Source: Hyphomicrobium sp. NDB2Meth4 (GTDB lineage: Bacteria; Pseudomonadota; Alphaproteobacteria; Rhizobiales; Hyphomicrobiaceae). From it: a stretch of DNA of 64,000 bases. Both the position numbers and the translations under genes were made by a program. The stretch lies in contig NZ_FPEJ01000013.1 in the NCBI RefSeq assembly GCF_900117445.1, positions 496,001-560,000 of the forward strand. Reading direction: 5' to 3'. Positions 50,700 through 60,327 of this stretch are shown one piece after another; position 1 is the stretch's first letter; the number at the start of each line of letters is the position of its first letter. The notes beneath the pieces were generated by a model that ran no database searches, was not told the DNA's origin, and was given only the letters and a program-made list of their open reading frames with translations.

Positions 50700-53375
50700 G
50701 TGACCATCAGAAACCTCGATAAGCTTCTGTCCCCCCGCTCGGTCGCACTGGTCGGGGCGAGCCCGGAGCCGCACACCGTCGGCTCGATCGTTGCCCGCAA
50801 TCTGACCAACAGCGGCTTTTCCGGCCCGATCTGGTTCGTCAATCCGCGGCACTCCCAGATTGATGGCAGGAAGTGCTTTCCCTCGCTGGCGGACCTGCCC
50901 GAGGCGCCGGACCTCGTCGTCATCGTGACGCCGCCGACTGTGGTGCCCAGGATAATCGCCGAGGCTGGCGCGCGAGGCGCTCGTGCCGCCGTCGTCATCA
51001 CGGCGGGTGTAACGCGTGAGCTGCGCCAGGCGGCGCTCGATGCTGCGCGCCCCTACTGCTTGCGCATTCAGGGTCCGAATGGCCTCGGCCTCATCCTTCC
51101 GCACATCGGCCTCAACGCGAGCTTCTCGCACCGAATGCCGCTCGCCGGTGATCTGGCATTCCTTTCCCAGTCGGGCGCACTGATTACGGCCGTCATCGAT
51201 TGGGCCGCGTCGCGCGGCATCGGCTTGTCGCAGGTGCTATCGCTCGGCGACATGGCCGACGTCGACTTCGGCGACCTACTTGACTACCTCGCGGGTGATG
51301 TCACGAGCCGCGCCATCCTCATCTACATGGAGCAGATGACCAACGCGGCCAAGTTCGTCTCGGCCGCGCGGCGCGCCTCGCGTGCCAAGCCAGTCATCGT
51401 ATTGAAGCCGGGACGCAACGCGACGGCCGCCAAGGCGGCCATGTCGCATACGGGTGCGCTTGCCGGTGCCGATGCTGCATATAATGCGGCGTTCCGGCGC
51501 GCTGGCGTGCTGCGCGTCAAGGAATTGCGCCAGTTGTTCGATGCCGCAGAAATCCTCTCAGCGGCTCCGACGCTGACGGGCGAGCATCTCACCATGCTCA
51601 CCAACGGCGGCGGCGCAGGCGTTCTGGCTGCAGACGAGCTTGCCGACCTTGGTGGCCGACTGACCGATTTGCCGGCCGAGACGCTCGCCAAGCTCGATGT
51701 GGCGCTGCCGAAGACGTGGTCCGGCGCCAATCCCGTCGACATCATCGGTGACGCCCCACCAGAGCGCTACGCCAACGCCACGCGCATCCTTCTGGAAGAC
51801 AGGGCAACCGACGCGTTGCTCATCATGAACTGCCCAACTGCGCTGGCCTCCAGCGAGGCGGCAGCCAAAGTCGTCGTCAAAGAGGTTGCCGACTTTAAGG
51901 CCAAGCAGCGCCGCAAGGTCGTGCTGACCAACTGGCTTGGCGACGGTGCAGCCGAAGCTAGCCGCCACCTCTTCATCGATGCTGGCATCCCGACATTCGA
52001 AACCCCCGAAGCCGCCGTAGAAGGGTTTATGCAACTTGTGCGCTATCGCCGCGCACAAGACGAGCTGATGCAGGTGCCGCCGTCCGCTCCCGAGGCCCTC
52101 AACTTCAATGCAGCGGAAGCCGACAAGATCTTGCACGGCGCGCTGGCCGCCCATCGCTATACGCTGTCGGAGATCGAGGCCAAGCACCTTCTCGCCAGCT
52201 ACGGCATTCCCGTCGTTCCAACTGAGATCGCAACCAGCCCCGCCGAGGTCGAAAGCAAAGCACGCGACATTCTCGAATTCCATCATGCGTGCGTCATCAA
52301 GATCCTTTCGGACGACATCACCCACAAATCCGACGTCGGTGGCGTACGGCTTGCTTTGACGACACCGACCGAAGCGCGCGTTGCTGCCGAGGAAATGCTC
52401 GTCAACATCGGCAAGCTGCGCCCCAAGGCCGTCATCCGCGGCTTCACCGTTCAGGCAATGATCGAGCGCCACGGCGCGCACGAGTTGATCCTCGGCGCCA
52501 GCGAGGATGCCACCGTCGGCCCGCTGATGATGTTCGGCGCCGGCGGAACCGCCGTCGAGGTGACGGCTGATACATCCCACGCTTTGCCGCCACTCGATCT
52601 GAAGCTCGCCTACCAGATGATGCGCGAGACGCGCGTCTTTAAGTTGCTCAAAGGCTACCGCGATCGCCCCGCCGCCGACATCGAGGCGATCGCCATGGTC
52701 CTCGTGCGCCTCAGCTATCTCGTGGCACGCCACAAGGAAATCCGCGAGATCGACATCAACCCGTTGCTCGCCGACGAGAACGGTGTGATCGCTCTCGACG
52801 CCCGCGTTGCCATCGCCGACCCGGCAGAAAAGCCACGTAAGCCGCTGTCGGTCCGCCCGTATCCGGTGCAATGGGAGCGCACCGAGAAAATCGAAGGCAT
52901 CGGCGAGGTTACGCTTCGGCCGATCCGCCCTGACGACGAGCCCCAATACGAAAAGTTCTTCACCTTCATCACGCCGGAAGACTTGCGCATGCGCTTCTTC
53001 ACGGCAGCGCCCGAGCGCACCTTGCGCTTCTACGCGCGCATGACCCAGATCGACTACGCGCGCGAAATGGCGTTCACCGCCGTTTCCGGCAACGACATCC
53101 TGGGTGTCGCCCGCTTGATTTCAGACCCGGACTACCGCCGCGCCGAATTCGCCGTCATCGTGCGCTCGGACATCAAAGGCAAGGGTCTCGGTTATCGGCT
53201 CATGCAGCATCTCGTTGCCTATGCCCGCGCTGAAGGGCTGAGCGAGCTCTATGGGGACGTACTGGCCGCCAATACGACGATGCTGAAGCTCTGCCGCGAA
53301 CTGGGGTTCAAGGCCGAGCTGGACGACGGCGCCGATGTTTTCCACGTCACACTGCCCCTCGCGCCTGCCGACTGA
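50700..53375 (+). CDS. ADP-forming acyl-CoA ligase-like/GNAT acetyltransferase fusion (Pat-like)
   Basis: 892 aa from GTG 50700, where the usual start T-I-R-N-L-D-K-L-L begins; a longer frame adds 28 poorly conserved residues. CoA-binding domain at about 10-130 (V-A-L-V-G-A-S), ligase domains (S-H-T-G near 240 with the phosphorylatable His), ATP-grasp domain at about 485-710, and GNAT domain at about 730-890 (V-R-S-D-I-K-G-K-G-L-G as acetyl-CoA loop). The same order and length occur in PatZ/YfiQ, a protein lysine acetyltransferase that represses acetyl-CoA synthetase. Whether the ligase half is active is not decided by sequence. Confidence 0.88.
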   Translation: MTIRNLDKLLSPRSVALVGASPEPHTVGSIVARNLTNSGFSGPIWFVNPRHSQIDGRKCFPSLADLPEAPDLVVIVTPPTVVPRIIAEAGARGARAAVVITAGVTRELRQAALDAARPYCLRIQGPNGLGLILPHIGLNASFSHRMPLAGDLAFLSQSGALITAVIDWAASRGIGLSQVLSLGDMADVDFGDLLDYLAGDVTSRAILIYMEQMTNAAKFVSAARRASRAKPVIVLKPGRNATAAKAAMSHTGALAGADAAYNAAFRRAGVLRVKELRQLFDAAEILSAAPTLTGEHLTMLTNGGGAGVLAADELADLGGRLTDLPAETLAKLDVALPKTWSGANPVDIIGDAPPERYANATRILLEDRATDALLIMNCPTALASSEAAAKVVVKEVADFKAKQRRKVVLTNWLGDGAAEASRHLFIDAGIPTFETPEAAVEGFMQLVRYRRAQDELMQVPPSAPEALNFNAAEADKILHGALAAHRYTLSEIEAKHLLASYGIPVVPTEIATSPAEVESKARDILEFHHACVIKILSDDITHKSDVGGVRLALTTPTEARVAAEEMLVNIGKLRPKAVIRGFTVQAMIERHGAHELILGASEDATVGPLMMFGAGGTAVEVTADTSHALPPLDLKLAYQMMRETRVFKLLKGYRDRPAADIEAIAMVLVRLSYLVARHKEIREIDINPLLADENGVIALDARVAIADPAEKPRKPLSVRPYPVQWERTEKIEGIGEVTLRPIRPDDEPQYEKFFTFITPEDLRMRFFTAAPERTLRFYARMTQIDYAREMAFTAVSGNDILGVARLISDPDYRRAEFAVIVRSDIKGKGLGYRLMQHLVAYARAEGLSELYGDVLAANTTMLKLCRELGFKAELDDGADVFHVTLPLAPAD

Positions 53376-53513
53376 TCGACCTGGCCACGTTTTTCCCGTC
53401 CAGGTCACGGGTTGGTGCTAGCATCGCCTTGCGCCAGCTCAATGCGCGCGTCGAAGAGGGCTGGCTCGATGGGCCAGGGTCGGGGGGCAACTTGTTTGGC
53501 AAGGAGTTGAACC

Positions 53514-53780
53514 ATGATCACGCTCGAAGACTGCATCGCCTTGTGCGGCCTGTCGGAGGCCGAGGTTCTGGCCATCGCTGAGCACGAGCACGTTCCCGAA
53601 ATTGCTGCCGCAGCGCTTGCCGAGCATCTGCTGAAGCAGCGGCGCGGCACCGACACGATCCACCGCATGATCGTTGAGGACATGCGTGCCGCGCTGCAAA
53701 GAGGCGACCGCAAGCACGCCAGCGAGCTGTTTGCGGCCCTCCGCCACTTCCTCGCGACCCATCCCGAGCATTTCCACTAG
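53514..53780 (+). CDS. Hypothetical helical protein upstream of P-type ATPase
   Basis: 88 aa, almost all helical (L-E-D-C-I-A-L-C-G-L-S-E-A-E-V-L-A-I-A-E-H). It is His-rich at the end (H-P-E-H-F-H), with no signal or membrane segment. GCAAGGAGTTGA precedes the ATG. It ends 12 bp before the ATPase gene, so the two are probably cotranscribed and it may be a cytoplasmic partner or regulator. Not recognised. Confidence 0.7.
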   Translation: MITLEDCIALCGLSEAEVLAIAEHEHVPEIAAAALAEHLLKQRRGTDTIHRMIVEDMRAALQRGDRKHASELFAALRHFLATHPEHFH

Positions 53781-53792
53781 CGCCGAGGTCCC

Positions 53793-56486
53793 GTGCCTGC
53801 CGACACGACAAGAATGCCCGATCACCACGAGGCTTCGGGCAAGGTCACCGAGGGTTTGCCGGCCGGACTGACGAGCGCGGAGGTGAGCGCTGCGTTGGCG
53901 ACGTTTGGACCCAACATCCTGCCGAGCGCCAGGAAGGACGGTATTATCAAGCGCGTCATCGCGCAGATCACCAATCCGCTGATCTACGTGCTGCTGGGCT
54001 CGGCGACTATCAGCGTCGCTCTGGGACACTTCGTCGACGCTGCGGTTATTCTCGCCGTCGTTGTGATCAATGCCGCGGTCGGCATAGTGCAGGAGGGCAG
54101 GGCCGAAAAGGCGCTCGACGCCATCCGCAATCTGCTCGCCCCACAAGCGACCGTCCGTCGAAACGGTCGCCGCATCTCTATCCCTGCGGCCGATGTCGTG
54201 CCCGGTGACGTCCTGCTTCTCGAAGCCGGTGATCGCGTCGTCGCCGACGCGCGCATCGTCAAAGAGCGCAACCTGCGTATTGATGAATCCATCCTCACCG
54301 GGGAATCAGTCGCCGTCACCAAGTCCGCCGTTCCCGCCGGCGATCCGGGCGAGGGCTCGCAAGCCTTCTCCGGAACGCTGGTCGTCGCCGGCCAGGCGAC
54401 AGCGCTGGTGACGGCCACCGGAGCGCGCTCGCGCCTCGGCCAGATCACTGCATTGCTCGAAGGCGTGGAGGAATTACAGACCCCGCTGGTGCGCCAGATG
54501 AACGTCTTCGCGCAACAGGCGACGGCCGTTGTATTGGGGCTATCGGCGCTGACGTTTCTTTATGCGTGGCGCATCGGTGGCTATCCGATCTCCGACGCCT
54601 TTATGATCGTCGTCGGCATGGCCGTAGCCGCGATTCCCGAGGGCCTGCCGGCCGTAACGACCATCACCATGGCCATTGGCGTTCAGCGCATGGCACGTCG
54701 CAATGCCATCCTGCGCCGCCTGCCGGCCATCGAAGCGCTGGGCTGCGTCTCGACGATCTGCTCCGACAAGACCGGGACGCTGACCAAGAACGAGATGACC
54801 GTGAAGCGCGCCGTCACCGCCGCCGGAACCTTCGACATCACCGGTGTTGGCTACGCGCCCGCAGGCACCTTTCATCAGGGCGGCATTGAGATCGACGCGC
54901 GCAACTTCCACCCGTTGCAGGCACTCATGCGCAGCGCGGCCCTATGCAATGAGGCCAGTGTGCGCCACACGAACGACGGGTGGATCGTCGATGGCGACCC
55001 CCTCGAAGGTGCACTGCTCGTGGCGGCGGCAAAGGCAGGTGAGGAGCGCGAGCGCATGCGCGCCGAGTTTCCGCGCCTCGATGAAATCCCCTTCGACGCC
55101 GCATATCGCTACATGGCGACGCTGCACCACGACCATGATGGCTCGGCCTTCGTGTGCGTAAAGGGTGCGCCCGAGCAGATCATCGAGATGTGCGCGCACC
55201 AGCTTGAAGTGTCCGGCCAGACGCCAATCGACCGCGCCTACTGGCTTGCCGCCATCGACGAGATGGCGCGATCGGGCTTCCGCATCATCGCCCTTGCCTC
55301 GAAGAAGCTGCCATCGCGCAAGCATATCGCCTTCGCGGACATCGATCAGCTCTCCCTCGAAGGGCTGCTCGGGCTCATCGACCCGCCGCGCGAGGAAGCA
55401 ATGACGGCCATTGCAGAGTGCCGCACCGCCGGCATCTCCGTGAAGATGATCACCGGCGACCATCTCATCACCGCGGCGGCAATCGCGGGACAGCTCGGCA
55501 TCGACACCAGGCAGCCACCCGTCTCCGGCGACGAACTCGAAGCGCTCGATGATGCCGCCCTCGCTCAGCTCGCCGAGAAAACCAGCGTCTTCGCCCGCAC
55601 CACCCCAGAGCACAAGCTGCGCCTCGTCGAGGCACTCCAAAGCGACGGTGACGTCGTCGCCATGACTGGCGACGGCGTCAACGATGCACCGGCACTGAAG
55701 CGCGCCGACGTCGGGGTCGCCATGGGGCGCAACGGCACCGAGGCCGCCAAGGAAGCGGCAGAGATGGTGCTTCTTGACGACAACTTTGCCTCCATCGTCG
55801 CTGCGGTGAAGGAAGGGCGCGCCGTCTACGACAATCTCGCCAAGGTGATCGGCTGGACGTTGCCGACGAGCTGCGGACAGATGTTCGTCATCATGCTGGC
55901 GATCCTGTTCGGCCTCACCCTGCCGATCACGCCGGTACAGATCCTCTGGGTGAACACCATCTCTGCCGGCATCTTGGGGCTCATCCTCGCGTTCGAACCG
56001 GCCGAGCCCGACATCATGTTGCGCAGACCGCGCGCCACGGGCGAGGCCCTGCTATCGCGCTTTCTCGTTTGGCGCGTCCTGCTCGTCTCGGCGCTGATGG
56101 CGGCCGGCGCCTTTGGCGTCTTCCAATGGGCGATCGATAGCGGCGCCGACGTCGAAACAGCACGAACCATGGTCGTCAACGCCGTTGTCGCCATGGGCAT
56201 CGCCTACCTTTTCAATGTCCGCTACCTGCACGCGCCATCGCTCAGCTGGCATGGCGTCGTCGGCACGCCCGCTGTGCTCATCGGCGTCGGGGCGGTGCTG
56301 CTTCTCCAATTGGCTCTGACCTATTTACCGCCCATGAACCAGATCTTTGAAACGCAGCCGCTGACGCTGCTTCAGGGTGCAGCAACACTGGCGACTGGCG
56401 CGATACTGTTCTTCTTGCTTGAGCTGGAGAAGCAACTGCAGCGCCTTTTGAACCCTGCGATGCAAAAGCAGCGCCCGCGGGTTTGA
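53793..56486 (+). CDS. Cation-transporting P-type ATPase (P-IIA, Ca2+-type)
   Basis: 897 aa from GTG 53793, or about 890 from ATG 53814. The A domain has T-G-E-S near 167-170. TM4 has I-P-E-G-L-P-A near 285. Phosphorylated D325 is in C-S-D-K-T-G-T-L-T, and T-G-D-G-V-N-D-A-P-A-L lies near 625. Six C-terminal helices are visible, and no N-terminal heavy-metal domain or C-P-C motif is present. I-P-E-G-L places it with Ca2+/Mn2+ pumps of bacteria. It likely exports calcium or a similar divalent ion. Confidence 0.92.
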   Translation: MPADTTRMPDHHEASGKVTEGLPAGLTSAEVSAALATFGPNILPSARKDGIIKRVIAQITNPLIYVLLGSATISVALGHFVDAAVILAVVVINAAVGIVQEGRAEKALDAIRNLLAPQATVRRNGRRISIPAADVVPGDVLLLEAGDRVVADARIVKERNLRIDESILTGESVAVTKSAVPAGDPGEGSQAFSGTLVVAGQATALVTATGARSRLGQITALLEGVEELQTPLVRQMNVFAQQATAVVLGLSALTFLYAWRIGGYPISDAFMIVVGMAVAAIPEGLPAVTTITMAIGVQRMARRNAILRRLPAIEALGCVSTICSDKTGTLTKNEMTVKRAVTAAGTFDITGVGYAPAGTFHQGGIEIDARNFHPLQALMRSAALCNEASVRHTNDGWIVDGDPLEGALLVAAAKAGEERERMRAEFPRLDEIPFDAAYRYMATLHHDHDGSAFVCVKGAPEQIIEMCAHQLEVSGQTPIDRAYWLAAIDEMARSGFRIIALASKKLPSRKHIAFADIDQLSLEGLLGLIDPPREEAMTAIAECRTAGISVKMITGDHLITAAAIAGQLGIDTRQPPVSGDELEALDDAALAQLAEKTSVFARTTPEHKLRLVEALQSDGDVVAMTGDGVNDAPALKRADVGVAMGRNGTEAAKEAAEMVLLDDNFASIVAAVKEGRAVYDNLAKVIGWTLPTSCGQMFVIMLAILFGLTLPITPVQILWVNTISAGILGLILAFEPAEPDIMLRRPRATGEALLSRFLVWRVLLVSALMAAGAFGVFQWAIDSGADVETARTMVVNAVVAMGIAYLFNVRYLHAPSLSWHGVVGTPAVLIGVGAVLLLQLALTYLPPMNQIFETQPLTLLQGAATLATGAILFFLLELEKQLQRLLNPAMQKQRPRV

Positions 56487-56554
56487 CTTAAGTCATCGTC
56501 GGGTGCGGCAACACCAGCTAGTCATGCTCGTCAATTCCGAGCGGAGAAAAACCA

Positions 56555-56881
56555 ATGCAGCGCCTCGCGGGACTCTTCGCCCTCTGCTTTTTGGTGCTGG
56601 TGATACCGGCCGGTGCCGTCGAGCTTGGCAACAAGGCGGAAGGGCACGACTACGCGCAGAAATTCTGCACCGAATGCCATGCCATCGAAAAAGATGAGGC
56701 TATGCTCTTCTCGGAAGTCCCAAGCTTTCAGGAGGTAGCCAACTCGGAGGGCATGAGCCCGCGCGCTCTCTCCGTATGGTTGCGCACTTCGCACCCCAAC
56801 ATGCCCGACTTCATCATTCCGCCCGACGATATCGACAACCTCGTCGCCTACATCATGAGCTTGCGTACGCCCAAAGAGTGA
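56555..56881 (+). CDS. Small exported c-type cytochrome
   Basis: 108 aa. Signal peptide at 1-21. One heme site C38-x-x-C41-H42 (C-T-E-C-H), and a candidate axial Met in H-P-N-M-P-D-F near 84. The size fits a single-domain class I cytochrome c. It lies 70 bp upstream of an alcohol dehydrogenase gene. That enzyme type is NAD-dependent, so a direct redox link is not implied. Confidence 0.9.
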   Translation: MQRLAGLFALCFLVLVIPAGAVELGNKAEGHDYAQKFCTECHAIEKDEAMLFSEVPSFQEVANSEGMSPRALSVWLRTSHPNMPDFIIPPDDIDNLVAYIMSLRTPKE

Positions 56882-56951
56882 CGCGCTCTTTGACGTCTCG
56901 TTTGCGAAGCTGCTCTAGCTTTGCCGTCATCAGGCAACGTCGGACATCGCA

Positions 56952-57974
56952 ATGGATTCTATCCCCAAGCGCATGCATGCGATGGAGTTTGCGGGCGTCC
57001 ATCAGCCGCTTCATCCAACCGAGCGCCCCATAAGGAAGCCGACCGGGCGCAATCTTCTCATTCGCGTCGGCGCGTGCGGCATCTGCCGGACCGATCTGCA
57101 CGTCATTGACGGTGACTTGGAGCATCCAAAGGCCCACGTCATTCCGGGGCACGAGGTCGTCGGCCGCGTAGTTGCGATGGGCCCGGAAGCGCGCGGTTTC
57201 AAAATCGGCGAACGCGTCGGCGTACCCTGGCTCGGTTTCACCTGCGGGCGCTGCCACTTCTGCCGCTCAGGCAGGGAGAACCTTTGCGACAAGCCGAGGT
57301 TCACCGGGTACACACTCGATGGCGGCTACGCCGAATACATCACCGCCGATTCCCACTATTCATTCCCCATCCCCAAGATCTATTCCGATGCGGAAGCCGC
57401 CCCGCTGATGTGCGCTGGGCTCATCGGCTATCGCTGCTGGAAGCTGGTGCGTACCGCAAAGCGGCTCGGCATCTACGGTTTTGGGGCCGCGGCGCACATC
57501 GTTGCGCAGATTGCCAAGCACCACGGTCAGCAGGTCTACGCCTTCACCCGCAGCGGTGATGTGGCAGCACAGAAGCTCGCCCGCTCGCTCGGTGCTGTGT
57601 GGGCCGGATCATCCGAGGAAATGCCGCCAAAGCTACTCGACGCGGCAATCATCTTTGCTTCCGTTGGGCCTCTCGTGCCGCTCGCTCTCAAGGCGCTGGA
57701 GAAAGGCGGAACGCTCGTTCTCGGCGGGATTCACATGTCTGAGATCCCGGCCTTCTCCTACGACCTGTTGTGGGAAGAGCGCATAGTGCGCTCGGTCGCC
57801 AACCTGACGCGGCAGGATGCTATCGAGTTCCTGAAGCTCGCACCGCGCGTTCCCATCCGGCCGCACGTGACGACTTATCCGCTCGACGAAGCCAACGAGG
57901 CGATCGCTGCGCTTAGAAAGGGTAACCTCGTCGGCGCCGCTGTGCTCGTGCCCTCGGCACGCGAAGGCGACTGA
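56952..57974 (+). CDS. Zinc-dependent alcohol dehydrogenase (MDR family)
   Basis: 340 aa, usual for the family. Catalytic zinc segment C-G-I-C-R-T-D-L-H near 48-56 and G-H-E-V-V-G near 75. The structural zinc loop has four cysteines (C-G-R-C-H-F-C-R-S-G-R-E-N-L-C). Nucleotide-binding G-I-Y-G-F-G-A-A-A-H near 175 departs from the classical G-x-G-x-x-G by having F-G-A-A-A. It oxidises alcohols or reduces aldehydes with NAD(P); the preferred substrate is unknown. Confidence 0.9.
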   Translation: MDSIPKRMHAMEFAGVHQPLHPTERPIRKPTGRNLLIRVGACGICRTDLHVIDGDLEHPKAHVIPGHEVVGRVVAMGPEARGFKIGERVGVPWLGFTCGRCHFCRSGRENLCDKPRFTGYTLDGGYAEYITADSHYSFPIPKIYSDAEAAPLMCAGLIGYRCWKLVRTAKRLGIYGFGAAAHIVAQIAKHHGQQVYAFTRSGDVAAQKLARSLGAVWAGSSEEMPPKLLDAAIIFASVGPLVPLALKALEKGGTLVLGGIHMSEIPAFSYDLLWEERIVRSVANLTRQDAIEFLKLAPRVPIRPHVTTYPLDEANEAIAALRKGNLVGAAVLVPSAREGD

Positions 57975-58034
57975 ACACGGTTGCAGCCCCAGGTGCTTGA
58001 CTGCGCCGCGGCGCTCACTATTGAAGAGGGCAGC

Positions 58035-58108
58035 GCGGGTGTAGCTCAATGGTAGAGCAGCAGCCTTCCAAGCTGAATACGAGGGTTCGATTCCCTTCAC
58101 CCGCTCCA
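58035..58108 (+). tRNA. tRNA-Gly (anticodon TCC)
   Basis: 74 nt including the encoded CCA. Acceptor arms GCGGGTG (58035-58041) and CACCCGC (58098-58104) pair fully. The D-arm is GCTC...GAGC, the anticodon loop reads CTTCCAA with TCC, and the T-arm has GGTTCGA. Closed and complete. Confidence 0.96.
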
Positions 58109-58212
58109 ATCCCTTACCGATAGCGCATGTGCCGCGCGCTGCATTTGGCCTCCCCATGCGCGGCGTGCGCGGGTAATGTCCCCTCTTCCGAGCGCGAGGG
58201 ACACGCATCTCA

Positions 58213-58692
58213 ATGACAACCGTCTACGATTTCACCGTCCGCGGTATTGATGGGCAGGAGGTTTCGCTCGCCGATTTCCGCGGCAAAGTGCTCCTCATCG
58301 TCAACACCGCCAGCCGATGCGGCTTCACGCCCCAATACGAAGGTCTGGAGGCGCTCTACCGCGAGCTGAACGACCGTGGCCTCGTGGTGCTCGGTTTCCC
58401 GTGCAACCAGTTCGGTGCCCAGGAGCCCGTAAACGAGGCAGAAATCGCGGACTTCTGTAAGCGCACCTATGATGTCAGCTTCCCGATGTTCGCCAAGGTG
58501 GAAGTCAACGGCCCCGATGCCAGCCCGCTGTTCGTCTGGCTGAAGGATGAGGCGCCGAGCGAGCCGCCCTCCGCCCCTATCAAGTGGAACTTCGCCAAAT
58601 TCCTTCTCGATCGTCAGGGCAACGTGGTCGATCGCTTTGCCTCGGCCGTCACACCAGACATGCTGCGCCCGGATATCGAAGGCTTGCTTTGA
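58213..58692 (+). CDS. Glutathione peroxidase family protein
   Basis: 159 aa. N-T-A-S-R-C-G-F-T holds the peroxidatic Cys36 in place of selenocysteine. G-F-P-C-N-Q-F-G-A-Q-E near 71-81 gives the conserved Gln and a second Cys that could be resolving. W-N-F-A-K-F-L near 128 supplies the conserved Trp/Asn. Bacterial members often use thioredoxin rather than glutathione to reduce hydroperoxides. Cytoplasmic; the gene follows tRNA-Gly. Confidence 0.93.
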   Translation: MTTVYDFTVRGIDGQEVSLADFRGKVLLIVNTASRCGFTPQYEGLEALYRELNDRGLVVLGFPCNQFGAQEPVNEAEIADFCKRTYDVSFPMFAKVEVNGPDASPLFVWLKDEAPSEPPSAPIKWNFAKFLLDRQGNVVDRFASAVTPDMLRPDIEGLL

Positions 58693-58751
58693 TACGGCAA
58701 AATCTAGGCTAGGCTGCCGCTGCGTGCGGCGGTCTCGCGCGGGAGGGGCCA

Positions 58752-59075
58752 ATGCTCATCGTCACGACCAATGACCTGCCGGGCTACCGGGTGGTTAAGC
58801 ATCTTGGCGTCGCCCGCGGGCTGACGGTCAGGTCTCGCAGTCTGGTCGGCAATATTGGTGCGTCGATCCAGATTTTGTTCGGCGGCAACATCACACTATA
58901 TACAAGGCTGGCCGAGCAGGCCCGTCAGGAGGCGTTCGAGCACCTCATCGCGCAGGCTGAGGCCATGGGGGCCAATGCCGTTCTCGCAATGCGTTATGAT
59001 GCCAACGAAATCGCCGCGGCGGTGACTGAGGTTTTGGCCTATGGAACAGCGGTGATCGTCGAGCCGGCACCCTAA
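58752..59075 (+). CDS. YbjQ/UPF0145 family protein
   Basis: 107 aa. The T-T-N-D-L-P-G-Y-R-V-V-K-H-L-G-V-A-R-G-L start, the central S-L-V-G-N-I-G-A-S and G-A-N-A-V-L-A-M-R-Y-D fit the YbjQ family of small pentameric, putative heavy-metal-binding proteins. No cellular role is established. Confidence 0.88.
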   Translation: MLIVTTNDLPGYRVVKHLGVARGLTVRSRSLVGNIGASIQILFGGNITLYTRLAEQARQEAFEHLIAQAEAMGANAVLAMRYDANEIAAAVTEVLAYGTAVIVEPAP

Positions 59076-59179
59076 AAGGGAGCCTCTCGCGACAATTCCA
59101 TCACTAGCAAGTGACAAAGGGGAAAAGTTCGGCTAAGTATGCCGCCCCCGCGGTCTGGCGCACGCTTTTCCGCGACGAT

Positions 59180-59255
59180 AGGGGTGTAGCTCAATTGGTA
59201 GAGCGTCGGTCTCCAAAACCGAAGGTCGGGGGTTCGAGACCCTCCGCCCCTGCCA
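59180..59255 (+). tRNA. tRNA-Trp (anticodon CCA)
   Basis: 76 nt with encoded CCA (59253-59255). Acceptor arms AGGGGTG (59180-59186) and CGCCCCT at the 3' side pair, with one G-C/T-G variation. The anticodon loop CTCCAAA has CCA. It lies directly upstream of secE, a common alphaproteobacterial arrangement. Confidence 0.96.
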
Positions 59256-59355
59256 AATTCGTATGGATGCATCCGTGCAGAGGGCGCCGGATGCGCCAAC
59301 AGTCGGCGCTTGATCTGCGTCAGGTTGTCGCATGGCGCCCGGGAAAGTCAGATTA

Positions 59356-59553
59356 ATGGCCAAATACAACCCGGTCGAGTTTATTCAGGAGGTTCGCCAG
59401 GAGGTCTCCAAGGTTACTTGGCCGACCTGGAAAGAGGTGTGGATTACCACCCTCATGGTCATCATCATGGTCAGCCTTGCCTCGGTGTTCTTCCTCATCA
59501 CGGATCAAACCCTCGGTTATCTCGTCCGCCTTGTGCTGGGCGGGGGCCGTTGA
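59356..59553 (+). CDS. secE: Preprotein translocase subunit SecE
   Basis: 65 aa from the ATG at 59356 (M-A-K-Y-N-P-V-E-F); an upstream in-frame start would add eight residues before the conserved one. The amphipathic helix with R-Q-E-V-S-K-V-T-W-P-T-W-K-E precedes one membrane helix, as in short SecE proteins. It stabilises SecY in the inner membrane. Followed by nusG, as usual. Confidence 0.95.
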   Translation: MAKYNPVEFIQEVRQEVSKVTWPTWKEVWITTLMVIIMVSLASVFFLITDQTLGYLVRLVLGGGR

Positions 59554-59613
59554 GCCGGAGCTGAAACACTAGTGTCCACCCAAGTTGCGCAATCGCGCGG
59601 TGAAAGAGCAGCA

Positions 59614-60150
59614 ATGGCGAAGCGCTGGTACATCGTGCACGCGTACACGAACTTCGAGCGCAAGGTGGCGGACGCCATCAAGGAGCGCGCCAAGGCCGCC
59701 GGCCTTGAGGGTCTGTTTGAGGAAGTGCTCGTCCCGACCGAGGAAGTGGTCGAGGTGAAGCGCGGTCGCAAAGTGCAGGCCGAACGCAAGTTTCTTCCTG
59801 GCTACGTGCTGGTGAAGATGGAAATGACTGACCCGGCGTTTCTTCTCATCAAGAACACGCCCAAGGTCACCGGGTTTCTCGGCGCGGAAAATAAACCGAT
59901 GCCGATCTCGGAGGATGAAGCAATGCGCATCCTCCACCAGGTCAAGGAAGGCGTGGAGCGGCCGAAGCCCTCGATCACCTTCGAGGTGGGCGAGCAGGTA
60001 AAAGTCGCCGACGGTCCGTTCGCATCCTTCCAGGGCCACGTCGAAGAGGTCGACGAGGAGCGTTCGCGGCTCAAGGTTGCCGTGTCGATCTTCGGGCGCC
60101 CGACGCCGGTCGAACTCGAGTTCGGCCAAGTGGAGAAAGTGCCCGGCTAA
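59614..60150 (+). CDS. nusG: Transcription termination/antitermination factor NusG
   Basis: 178 aa from the ATG at 59614 ([11 protein letters not shown]), the normal NusG start; GTG 59572 would add 14 residues. NGN domain at about 1-115 and KOW domain at about 125-178 ([13 protein letters not shown]-x-V). It binds RNA polymerase and links it to Rho and to ribosomes. Confidence 0.96.
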   Translation: MAKRWYIVHAYTNFERKVADAIKERAKAAGLEGLFEEVLVPTEEVVEVKRGRKVQAERKFLPGYVLVKMEMTDPAFLLIKNTPKVTGFLGAENKPMPISEDEAMRILHQVKEGVERPKPSITFEVGEQVKVADGPFASFQGHVEEVDEERSRLKVAVSIFGRPTPVELEFGQVEKVPG

Positions 60151-60227
60151 CCCCGGGCCATTGCCGTTTTCCGACAGGTGCGCCACAAGCTCGCCTGTCT
60201 GTCCACGCCGCAGGACAGCCTCTCACG

Positions 60228-60260
60228 AGGCCTCCCTGCGGTTAAACCGCGGGAGGGCCT
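60228..60260 (+). promoter_or_regulatory. Strong hairpin in the nusG-rplK gap
   Basis: AGGCCTCCCTGCGGTT (60228-60243) faces AACCGCGGGAGGGCCT with few mismatches. No T-run follows, so it is not a simple terminator. It lies 68 bp before rplK and may be part of the L11-operon leader or an RNase processing site. Confidence 0.45.
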
Positions 60261-60327
60261 GCTGGGCCCGTTGGACCGCTAACCCTGGGAAGGAAAGCCC
60301 CTTCCCGTCAAGTGCTAAGGGGAGACC

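Noticed and set aside
51558-52946. Minus-strand open frame of 462 codons inside the ligase/GNAT gene
   Set aside because: The opposite strand encodes a full, well-recognised domain set; this frame has no recognisable motif.
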